From contig JAJDDI010000083.1 of the NCBI GenBank assembly GCA_029260375.1, positions 1-46,803 of the forward strand: a DNA stretch of 46,803 nucleotides. The letters are read 5' to 3'. Source of the stretch: Phycisphaerales bacterium. GTDB taxonomy: Bacteria > Planctomycetota > Phycisphaerae > Phycisphaerales > UBA1924. Below, in pieces: positions 34,762 through 42,474 of the stretch; the stretch's first letter is position 1, and each line of letters opens with the position of its first letter. The notes under the pieces were generated by a model. The model was not told the origin of the DNA. It did no database searches and saw only the letters and a list, made by a program, of their open reading frames with translations. The translations under genes and the position numbers were made by a program.

Positions 34762-36210
34762 ATGGACTGGCGTCTGATCGCAGCGGTCGGGTTCTTCAGC
34801 GCGGACTGGTTTATCCGGCTTGCGCTGTCGTTCCGGGTGGTCATGCGCCGGCGGGAGTCGTGCGCGTCGCTGGCGTGGATCTCGGTCATTTTCTTTCTGC
34901 CGTTCTTGGGAGGGCTGATCTACCTGCTCATCGGTGAGAGCCGGCTGGGGACGTCGCGCGCCCGGCGGTACGAGCGGGTGACGCGGGCGATCGCGGAGCA
35001 GGGCGGGTCGCTGTGGCGCCAGCGCCAGGCGTGGGGCGGGGGCGCCGAGCGGTTCGAGCAGATCGCGAAGCTGGGGCTGGCGGAGACGCACATGCCCTCG
35101 TTCCGGGGCAACCGGATCGATCTGTTCGGGCGGAGCGATCGATTCCTCGAGAGCGTGTGCGCCGACATCGACGCGTCGAAGCATCACTGTCATGTGCTGA
35201 CGTACATCTGGCAGGTGGGGGGCGGGCCCGACCGGGTGGTGGAGGCGCTGATCCGGGCGGCGGGGCGCGGGGTGGAGTGCCGCGTGCTGGTTGACGCGTA
35301 CGGGGGGAAGGTGTTTCTTGAGAGTGACCGGGCCGGGGCGCTGCGCCGGGCGGGGGTGGAGGTGCTCGGGTCGCTCGAGGCGAACCCGCTGCGGATGCTG
35401 TTCCACCGGATCGACCTGCGGAACCACCGGAAGATCGTCGTGATCGACGGGCGAGTGGGGTACGTGGGCAGCCAGAACATGACCGACGACGGGTTCCGGA
35501 TCTGGCGGCGGGCGCACGTCGGGCCGTGGGTGGACGCGTCGGCGCGGATCGAGGGCGCGGGCGCGCAGGCGTTGGCGCTCGTGTTCATGAGCGACTGGCA
35601 GCTCGATAGCGAGACGGACATCGATGTCACGGCGTACCTGCCCGAGCTTGAGATCGGGGAGGGCGCCGAGGCGCAGGTGCTGCCGTCGGGGCCGGGCGGG
35701 GCGTCGTCGGCGATCCGGCGGGCGGTGCTGGAGGTGATCCACTCGGCGCGGGAGGAGCTGATCCTGACGTCGCCGTACTTCGTGCCCGACGAGGCGATCA
35801 AGCTGGCGCTCGAGTCCGCGGCGATGCGCGGGGTGGCGGTGTCGGTGGTCGTCCCGGCGCAGCTGGACACTCCGATCGTGCAGATGGCGAGCCAGTCGCA
35901 CTATCTTGACCTGATCGACGCGGGTGTGCGGATCTACCGCTTCAAGAAGGGGCTGCTGCACGCCAAGACGATCACCGTGGACCGCGAGTTTGCGGTGATC
36001 GGCTCGGCGAACTTTGACACGCGGAGCTTTTTCCTGAACTTCGAGGTGACGCTGATGATCTATGACACGGACGTGGCCAGCCGGCTGCGGATGCTCCAGC
36101 GAGAGTACATGAACGCGTCGGATGAGATCGAGGCCAAGAGCTGGGCGGCGCGCGGGGTGCTGCGGAGATTGGGCGAGAACATCGCGCGGCTTGGCGGGCC
36201 GCTGATCTGA
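34762..36210 (+). CDS. cls: cardiolipin synthase (phospholipase D family)
   Basis: 482 residues. Two N-terminal transmembrane helices (about 4-22 and 35-57; ending in GLIYLLIGESRLG) precede two phospholipase D HKD motifs: HRKIVVID (His222, Lys224, Asp229) and HAKTITVD (His400, Lys402, Asp407), with GSQN and GSANFD after each. This layout is that of ClsA-type synthases that join two phosphatidylglycerols at the cytoplasmic membrane. ATG 34762 was preferred to TTG one codon upstream. It follows the EF-hand gene by 50 bp on the same strand and is convergent with the next gene. Confidence 0.93.
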   Translation: MDWRLIAAVGFFSADWFIRLALSFRVVMRRRESCASLAWISVIFFLPFLGGLIYLLIGESRLGTSRARRYERVTRAIAEQGGSLWRQRQAWGGGAERFEQIAKLGLAETHMPSFRGNRIDLFGRSDRFLESVCADIDASKHHCHVLTYIWQVGGGPDRVVEALIRAAGRGVECRVLVDAYGGKVFLESDRAGALRRAGVEVLGSLEANPLRMLFHRIDLRNHRKIVVIDGRVGYVGSQNMTDDGFRIWRRAHVGPWVDASARIEGAGAQALALVFMSDWQLDSETDIDVTAYLPELEIGEGAEAQVLPSGPGGASSAIRRAVLEVIHSAREELILTSPYFVPDEAIKLALESAAMRGVAVSVVVPAQLDTPIVQMASQSHYLDLIDAGVRIYRFKKGLLHAKTITVDREFAVIGSANFDTRSFFLNFEVTLMIYDTDVASRLRMLQREYMNASDEIEAKSWAARGVLRRLGENIARLGGPLI

Positions 36211-36217
36211 GCGCGGT

Positions 36218-37132
36218 CTACTCGCCCGGGGACCAGATCTGCCCCGGGGCGGCGCTGATGATTTTGGCGAAGTCCTCGCCCGCGGCCCGGATCAGGCGCT
36301 GCATCGGCTCGTCCACGTGCTCGTCGGAGAGTTCGAACGTCGAGTGGTGGACGGGCAGCAGGCGGGCGGCGTTCATGGCGCAGAACATGGACCAGACCTG
36401 CTCGGGGGTCGCGTGCTTGTGCTCCCAGGGGTCGTAGGCGCCGATGCCGAAGGCGGCGAGGTCCACGCTCTCGATTGAGCGAAAGGCGCTGGTGTTGGCG
36501 GTGTCGCCCGAGAAAAACGAGCGGTGGTTGTCCGACTCGATGAGATAGGCGTTGTACCCGCGCTGGCGGTCGACGGCGGCGCGGGCGCCCCAGTGCGCCG
36601 GCTCGTGGGCGGTGACGCTGACGCCGGAAACGGTGAGGGTCTTGTTCCAGTCGAGCTCGATGACGTGGCGGAAGCCTCGGGGGATGAGGCGGCGGGTGCC
36701 CCGGGCGGTGACGACGTTGGTCTTGCCGCTGACCAGGGCCTTGAGGGTGGGGCGGTCGAGGTGGTCGAAGTGGGCGTGGGAGATGAGGATGAGGTCGATG
36801 GGGGGGAGGCGGAGCGGGTCGATGGCGGGGGTGAGGCGGTGGGGGCCGAGGGTCAGCGGGCCCAGGCGCATGCCGATGCGATGGGAGAAGACCGGGTCGA
36901 GCAGGATGGTTGAGCCGCCGTGGCGGAGCAGGACGGAGGCGTGCCCGAGCCAGGACGCGGCGAGGGGGTCGTGCTCGTGGATGGCGCGGAGGCACTCTGG
37001 CGCCGAGCCCGGGATGGGGCGGACCGGCGCCGTGAGCGACTGGGTGAGGTCGCGGGGGTAGCGGCGGAGGCCCGACCGGGTGGCGGCGGCGGTCCTGCGG
37101 AAGCGCTTTGAGCGTGGCTCGTGCTTGCCCAT
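36218..37132 (-). CDS. metallo-beta-lactamase-fold hydrolase (NAPE-PLD/UlaG-like)
   Basis: 304 residues. The metal motif is SHAHFDHLD (118-126), preceded by WLGHASVLLRHGG (61-73) and LLDPVFSHRIG, and followed by HEPAHWGAR, YLIESDNHRSFFSGDTAN and a late HHSTF. This order is that of the NAPE-hydrolysing phospholipase D / RomA-like branch of the fold. Substrate is unknown; phospholipid-derived substrates are one possibility, and the adjacent cardiolipin synthase is suggestive only. No signal peptide, so probably cytoplasmic or membrane-associated. 27 bp separate it from the dockerin gene upstream on the same strand. Confidence 0.85.
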   Translation of the reverse strand: MGKHEPRSKRFRRTAAATRSGLRRYPRDLTQSLTAPVRPIPGSAPECLRAIHEHDPLAASWLGHASVLLRHGGSTILLDPVFSHRIGMRLGPLTLGPHRLTPAIDPLRLPPIDLILISHAHFDHLDRPTLKALVSGKTNVVTARGTRRLIPRGFRHVIELDWNKTLTVSGVSVTAHEPAHWGARAAVDRQRGYNAYLIESDNHRSFFSGDTANTSAFRSIESVDLAAFGIGAYDPWEHKHATPEQVWSMFCAMNAARLLPVHHSTFELSDEHVDEPMQRLIRAAGEDFAKIISAAPGQIWSPGE

Positions 37133-37158
37133 CGTCTGATTGTTCGCGCGCCGATGGC

Positions 37159-39297
37159 TCAGGGGCAGCCGGCGGCGAAGGCGGAGAGAAACGCGAGCAC
37201 GTCGCTGAAGTCGAACGAGCCGAATGGGGGGGCGAGATCGGCCTCGGGGGCGCCGGCGGCGAAGGCGGAGAGGAAGGCGAGGATGTCGGAGAAGTCGAGC
37301 TCGCCGATGGGGGCGGCGAGATCGGCGGGGCAGGGGGGCAGCGCGTAGGTCAGGTTGATCGAGGCGATCGCGGAGGAACCCGAGGGGGTGGTGACCTGGA
37401 ACTGGATCAGGTCAGCGCCGGTGGCGCCGGGGTCGGGGTTGAGGACGCGGTAGGGGCCTGAGTTGTTCAGAAACGACGCCTGCGCGGGGGATGTGGTGAT
37501 GGACCAGCTCGCGTCGGCGATGTCATCGACGAATGAGGCGGGGAGTTCGAGGACGAAGGGAGAGGCCGGGGAGACGGTGCGGGAGTAAGAGAACGCGGTG
37601 GGGCTGGCGGCCGCGGTGGGGGCGGCGTCGGTGATGTCAAGGTCAATGGGCGCGGAGCGGGCTGTGGCGGCGTCGGCGAAGACGGCTTCGATCCAGACGG
37701 AAACGGGGCCTGCGCCGAAGGCGCGCCCGCGGACGCTGATGGGGGCGGCGGTGGTCATGCTGGAGCCGACAATCCGCCCGTTGTGCCAGAGGCGGATCTC
37801 GTCGATGGGGGCGCCGGAGGCGGAGACAGTGAACTCGAAGGCGGTGGTGAGGCCGCCAGTGGCGTTGTTTACCGAGAGCGTCGCGTGGCGGGGGGTGTTG
37901 TCCACGTCGAGGGCGGCGAGCCAGCGCCCGACCGTGCGGATGGTGGTGGAGTCGTAGGCGAGAACCCGGACGTCGTGCGGGCCCTCGGCGAGCTGGGTGG
38001 TGTCGATGGAGAAGGCGCCGGAGGGGCCGGTGGTCGCGACGGAGACCCCGTCAATGAACAGCTCGAAGGACTCGATCGTGGCGGTCGGGTGCGTGGTGGT
38101 GGCTTGTGGGGTGAGGGTAACGACGCCCGAGACGGGGGACGAAGGGGCGTCCGGGACTGAGACGGCGGGGATGTGGGCAAAGGGACGGGTGAGCGGATCG
38201 CCGTAGATGAGGCCCTGGAAGGGGAAGAAGGCGAGGCTGCGGAAGGCGGATTCACCGAGGGTCATGCCCTGGGCGTAGGCGACGTGGAAGTTGGCGCGTG
38301 GGAACTTGCCGATGTAGTTGCATGGCTCCTGGACGGCGCCGTAAGACCCCGAGGCGCCCTTGCGGATCCACTCGGAGGCCTTTGTCTGGGTGGAGGGGTC
38401 GAAGAGCGCGCCGAAGCTGGTGAGGTGTTCGCAGAACGAGCCGGGCAGGAGGGTCATGTCGGCGCCATCGACGTTCTGTGTGGCGAAGCCGGACATGACA
38501 CCCAGGCAGTCGTGGCGGGTGAGCGGGAGCGTGCCGGAGATGATCTCGCCGGTGGCGCCGGCGCTGTCGAGCAGGGAAAGGGTGCTGCTGTACTGGGTGG
38601 CGCGGACGTTGCGGGCGACGTCGGCGGTGTTGTTCATGAAGTAGAACGTTCCGTCCGGGCGGGTCCCGTCAGCGGCGACGGACCGGTCCACCATGTCGAA
38701 GATCTCGTCGAGGGTGTTGCCCAGCTCGGTGGACGTGTACCCCAGGAGCGAGCCGATGAAGTAACGCTTGGCGAACTCGGAGGTGGAGGGTGAGCCGCTG
38801 ACGTAGCCGGTATTGCTGTCGAAGGCGGGGATGTCGGTGAAGAGGCCGAAGTAGCGGTTGGACTCGTTGTGTCGGGTGCCGCCGGCGAGGATGCCGTCGG
38901 CGATGAAGGCGGATGAGTAGCAGGCGCTGATGCTGAACCAGGTTACGCTGGAGCAGGGGTCGGAGACGTAGCCGACGGCGCCGACGCGGTACTGCCCGCC
39001 GGGCATGACGAGGATGTAGTCGATGTGGTCGGCGATAGCTCGCTGGTCGAGTGAGCCGAGCAGGGCGGGGAGGTTGGCCGCGGTGAACGCGGCGTAGTTC
39101 TGGGCGTCCGGGTCCATGTAGAGGACGTTCTGGGGGGGGACATTGCGTGCCTGGCGGTAGTAGTTGGCGGCGTGGAGGGAGGTGGGGCGGGTGGGGTCGG
39201 CGATGATGAGGACGTTCTCGGGGCCGCCGCCGGCGAGGGCCTGGGTCAGTGCGAGCGCTACGGCGCCGATGGCGCCCAGAGCGGGTTTGTTGGTCAT
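37159..39297 (-). CDS. exported TIGR03790-like protein with GC-type dockerin
   Basis: 712 residues. Signal peptide ~1-22 (ending ALTQALA). The first ~380 residues (PENVLIIADPTRPTSLHAAN, YYRQARNVPPQNVLYM, then IDYILVMPGGQYRVG and YFIGSLLGYTSTELGNTLDE) resemble TIGR03790, an uncharacterised family in Planctomycetes and Verrucomicrobia. Next is an Ig/Big-like domain (about 385-465, SFELFIDGVSVATTGPSGAF) and further beta domains. Residues 656-712 are the GC-type dockerin, 57 residues, with a shortened entry CPADLAAP and terminal GCP. Function is unknown; a surface-associated hydrolase or adhesin is possible. Confidence 0.75.
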   Translation of the reverse strand: MTNKPALGAIGAVALALTQALAGGGPENVLIIADPTRPTSLHAANYYRQARNVPPQNVLYMDPDAQNYAAFTAANLPALLGSLDQRAIADHIDYILVMPGGQYRVGAVGYVSDPCSSVTWFSISACYSSAFIADGILAGGTRHNESNRYFGLFTDIPAFDSNTGYVSGSPSTSEFAKRYFIGSLLGYTSTELGNTLDEIFDMVDRSVAADGTRPDGTFYFMNNTADVARNVRATQYSSTLSLLDSAGATGEIISGTLPLTRHDCLGVMSGFATQNVDGADMTLLPGSFCEHLTSFGALFDPSTQTKASEWIRKGASGSYGAVQEPCNYIGKFPRANFHVAYAQGMTLGESAFRSLAFFPFQGLIYGDPLTRPFAHIPAVSVPDAPSSPVSGVVTLTPQATTTHPTATIESFELFIDGVSVATTGPSGAFSIDTTQLAEGPHDVRVLAYDSTTIRTVGRWLAALDVDNTPRHATLSVNNATGGLTTAFEFTVSASGAPIDEIRLWHNGRIVGSSMTTAAPISVRGRAFGAGPVSVWIEAVFADAATARSAPIDLDITDAAPTAAASPTAFSYSRTVSPASPFVLELPASFVDDIADASWSITTSPAQASFLNNSGPYRVLNPDPGATGADLIQFQVTTPSGSSAIASINLTYALPPCPADLAAPIGELDFSDILAFLSAFAAGAPEADLAPPFGSFDFSDVLAFLSAFAAGCP

Positions 39298-39486
39298 CGC
39301 TGGCTCCAGAACAGGATCGTCGCGGTCCGGGACGAGGCCCGGGCAATCTATGAGAGCACGTCGCGCCCGTCACGCTACTTATTCGTGTGGGGCGAGGGCA
39401 AGGTTCGTCTTGGGAGTCCAATCGGGGCGGATGATCGGACGCTGGAGCGGCGTTCACCGGGTCCACGGCGTGAATACAGTTGCCCC

Positions 39487-41457
39487 ATGACACCGGTCGA
39501 GCAAATGAATACACCCGCCAAGGCGGAGCGTGAGTGGTCGCCCGGTGCGAGCGAATCGTTGTACCGCGTCGGGGCGTGGGGGGGCGGGTTCTTCGGGGTG
39601 AGCGACCGGGGGCGGGTCGTGGCGCGCTGCTCGGGAACCGACGTGGAGCTGGAGGAGGTCGTCGAGGGCCTGATCGCGCGGGGGCTCGAGACGCCCGTGC
39701 TGCTGCGGTTCAGTGACATCCTCGATGAGCGGTTGCGCGATCTCCGTGATGCGTTCGACGGCGCGATCCAGGAGAACGAGTACCGGGGCGCGTACCGGGG
39801 CGTCTACCCGATCAAGGTCAACCAGCAGCGTCACCTGGTCGAGGAGGTCAGCTCGGTCGGTCGGGAGCTGGGCTTCGGGCTGGAGGTCGGGTCCAAGCCC
39901 GAGCTGCTCGCGGCCCTGGCGCTGACGCCCGGGGGTGACGACCAGCTGATCGTCTGCAACGGGTTCAAGGACCGGCGCTACGTCGATCTGGTCATGCACG
40001 CGCAGCGTCTGGGGCGGACGATCATCCCTGTCGTCGAGAACGCGATGGAGCTGGACCAGATTCTGCGAGCCTCCAAGCGGTTCGGGGTTCGCCCGAGCAT
40101 CGGGGTGCGGGTGAAGATCGGCTCGGCGGGCACGGGGCGGTGGAAGGATTCGGTCGGCGCCCGCTCGAAGTTCGGGCTCACCACCGAGGAGCTGCTGGCC
40201 TCGGTCGCGATGCTGCGTGAGCGCGGGATGCTCGACTGCCTGACGCTGCTGCACTGCCACGTCGGGAGCCAGGTGCAGGACATCCGGACAATCAAGGACG
40301 CGATCGGCGAGCTGTCGCAGGTGTACGTGGAGCTGTCGCGTCTCGGGGCGCCGATGGGGATGATCGACGTGGGCGGCGGGATGGGCGTGGACTACCGCGG
40401 GGACCAGTCGGACGCAGAGTCTTCGATGAACTACTCGCTGCTTGAGTTCGCCAGCGACGTGGTGTACCGCGTGGGCGAGGTGTGCACGCGGGCGGGCGTT
40501 GAGCACCCGAGCATCATCACCGAGTGCGGGCGGGCGATGGTCGCGTACTCGAGCGTGCTCGTGTTCGACGTGGTCGGCTCCACGCGGCGGGCGGAGCAGG
40601 CGGTCAGCGCTGAGGGCGGCGGCGACAGTGCTCGCGCCACGCCTGACGAGCCGGCGCCGATCCGGGATCTGCGCGAGGCGTTGCGGATGATTGGGCCGGG
40701 TCGCCTGGTGGAGTGCTGCCACGACGCGAAGAAGGCGATCGGGGACGCGGTGAGCGGGTTCCGGATGGGGTATCTGACGCTGGAGCAGCGTGGGGAGGCC
40801 GAGGGACTGTTCTGGGAGACGATGCGCCGGGCGCGGGACGAGCGGGACCGACTGGGGCTGGAGGACGAGCAGCTCTCGGACCTGGACGAGATCCTGGGCG
40901 ACGTGTACTTCGGGAACCTGTCGGTGTTCCAGTCGCTGCCCGACGCGTGGGCGATCGGGCAGGTGTTCCCGGTGATGCCGATCCACCGCCTCGACGAACG
41001 CCCGTTGCGTCAGGCGATCTTCGGGGACATGACGTGCGATTCCGACGGGCGACTCGACCGGTTCGTCGGCGAGGGGGGGCTGCGATCGACGCTGCCGGTT
41101 CACCCCCTGGACGGCTCGCCCTACCGGATCGGGGTGTTCCTCGTGGGCGCGTACCAGGAGACCCTGGGCGACCTGCACAACCTGTTCGGCGACGCCCACG
41201 CGGTGCACCTGCGGGTGGTGGACGGGCACTGGACCATCGAGGAGGTGGTCAGGGGCGATACATGCGGCGAGGTCCTGGCGTACCTGCAGCACGACAGCGA
41301 GCAGATGCTCAGCACGCTGTCGCGCGACTGCGAGCGGGCGGTCCGTCTCGGGAGGCTGTCCGCGGCGGACGCGGGGGGGCTGATCCGGGACATCGAGCGT
41401 GAGCTGGGCGGGTACACCTACCTGGACCCTGGTGCGGGGTCGGCTCGGGATGACTGA
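39487..41457 (+). CDS. speA: biosynthetic arginine decarboxylase
   Basis: 656 residues, matching E. coli SpeA (658). PLP-dependent enzyme that decarboxylates arginine to agmatine, the first step of putrescine synthesis. PLP-lysine is Lys110 in GVYPIKVNQ; LHCHVGSQ and GGGMGVDY are the cofactor and substrate segments; the second domain has CHDAKKAIGDA and the terminal region LLGD-HN-FGDAHAVHL. Start ATG 39487 (an ATG at 39505 is possible). The frame is open far upstream, but that part overlaps the divergent gene. Its stop overlaps the agmatinase ATG by 8 bp (ATGACTGA), so the two form an operon with translational coupling. Confidence 0.95.
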   Translation: MTPVEQMNTPAKAEREWSPGASESLYRVGAWGGGFFGVSDRGRVVARCSGTDVELEEVVEGLIARGLETPVLLRFSDILDERLRDLRDAFDGAIQENEYRGAYRGVYPIKVNQQRHLVEEVSSVGRELGFGLEVGSKPELLAALALTPGGDDQLIVCNGFKDRRYVDLVMHAQRLGRTIIPVVENAMELDQILRASKRFGVRPSIGVRVKIGSAGTGRWKDSVGARSKFGLTTEELLASVAMLRERGMLDCLTLLHCHVGSQVQDIRTIKDAIGELSQVYVELSRLGAPMGMIDVGGGMGVDYRGDQSDAESSMNYSLLEFASDVVYRVGEVCTRAGVEHPSIITECGRAMVAYSSVLVFDVVGSTRRAEQAVSAEGGGDSARATPDEPAPIRDLREALRMIGPGRLVECCHDAKKAIGDAVSGFRMGYLTLEQRGEAEGLFWETMRRARDERDRLGLEDEQLSDLDEILGDVYFGNLSVFQSLPDAWAIGQVFPVMPIHRLDERPLRQAIFGDMTCDSDGRLDRFVGEGGLRSTLPVHPLDGSPYRIGVFLVGAYQETLGDLHNLFGDAHAVHLRVVDGHWTIEEVVRGDTCGEVLAYLQHDSEQMLSTLSRDCERAVRLGRLSAADAGGLIRDIERELGGYTYLDPGAGSARDD

Positions 41458-42358
41458 GCCGGCGATGTTCACGCTCGATGAGCTGTGGGCCACGGGCGGC
41501 TTTCTTGAGATCGATGACGCGCTGCGCGAGCCCGAGGGGGCGCGGGTGGTGGTGATCCCCGCGGCGTTTGACGGGACGAGCACGTGGGTCAAGGGCGCCG
41601 ACAAGGGGCCGGCGGCGATGATTGAGGCGTCGCAGCACCTGGAGAACTACGAGCCCGAGGACGCGTGGGAACCCAGCGATCGCGGGATCGCGACGCTTCG
41701 GGCGATCGACGTGTCGGGCGGGCTCGGGGGCGTCGTGACGAGCATCGAGTCCGTCACGGGGCGGACGATGGATCTGGGCAAGATCCCGGTGGTGCTGGGC
41801 GGGGAGCACTCGGTCTCGATCGGGGCGATCCGGGCCGCTGCGGCGCGGTCGGGGCGGCTGACGGTGGTTCAGATCGACGCGCACGCGGACCTGCGCGAGT
41901 CGTACCACGGGTCGGGGCTGAATCACGCGTGCGTGATGGCGCGGGCGCGCGAGGTCGCGGACATCGTGCAGATCGGGCTTCGGAGCGTGAGCCACGGAGA
42001 GCTTGTCACGATGGACCCGGAGCGCACGTTCTGGGCGCACGAGATCGTTGAGTCGCCGGATGAGTCGTGGATGCGACGGGTCGAGGCGCTGCTGGGCGGG
42101 GACGTGTACGTCACGATCGATCTGGACGGGTTCGACCCGTCGATCGTGCCGGCGACGGGCACGCCCGAGCCTGGCGGGCTGCGCTGGGGGCAGGTCAGCC
42201 GCCTGCTGGGTCGGATTGCGGACCGGGCGCGGATTGTGGGCGGGGACGTGGTCGAGCTGTGCCCGCTGGCGGGGCAGCACGCCAGCGCGCAGGTGGGGGC
42301 GAAGATCACGCAGCGGCTCATCTCGTGCGCGCTGCGCAGCCAGGGGTTTGGTCCCTGA
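41450..42358 (+). CDS. speB: agmatinase (arginase/agmatinase family)
   Basis: 302-residue binuclear manganese ureohydrolase. The metal motifs are GGEHSVSIG, DAHADLRESY and TIDLDGFDPSIVP-TGTPEPGG. It would convert agmatine from SpeA to putrescine and urea. Coupling to speA by an 8-bp overlap supports agmatinase over arginase. The final residue of the stop is 11 bp before the divergent tRNA-Ile2 gene. No further polyamine gene (spermidine synthase, SAM decarboxylase) is adjacent. Confidence 0.94.
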   Translation: MTEPAMFTLDELWATGGFLEIDDALREPEGARVVVIPAAFDGTSTWVKGADKGPAAMIEASQHLENYEPEDAWEPSDRGIATLRAIDVSGGLGGVVTSIESVTGRTMDLGKIPVVLGGEHSVSIGAIRAAAARSGRLTVVQIDAHADLRESYHGSGLNHACVMARAREVADIVQIGLRSVSHGELVTMDPERTFWAHEIVESPDESWMRRVEALLGGDVYVTIDLDGFDPSIVPATGTPEPGGLRWGQVSRLLGRIADRARIVGGDVVELCPLAGQHASAQVGAKITQRLISCALRSQGFGP

Positions 42359-42369
42359 GCGTGGGTCAG

Positions 42370-42442
42370 TGGCCCCGGAGGGATTCGAACCCCCGACCTG
42401 AGCGATTATGAGTCGCCTGCTCTACCGCTGAGCTACGGGGCC
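42370..42442 (-). tRNA. tRNA-Ile2 (CAT, lysidine-type)
   Basis: 73-nt cloverleaf on the minus strand with acceptor GGCCCCG/CGGGGCC, D arm GCTCAGCGGTAGAGC, anticodon arm GGCGACTCATAATCGC and T arm GGGGGTTCGAATCCCTC. The anticodon arm and its flanks match E. coli tRNA-Ile2 (GGCGACTCATAATCGC) exactly rather than elongator Met, so the CAT should be modified by TilS to read ATA. Ile2 identity is by similarity only. Confidence 0.8.
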
Positions 42443-42474
42443 GCGCTGGGCGGATCGTAGCGTGGACAGCGGAG

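Noticed and set aside
39454..41604. Long minus-strand frame over speA
   Set aside because: Antisense of a well-conserved arginine decarboxylase, with no recognisable domain.
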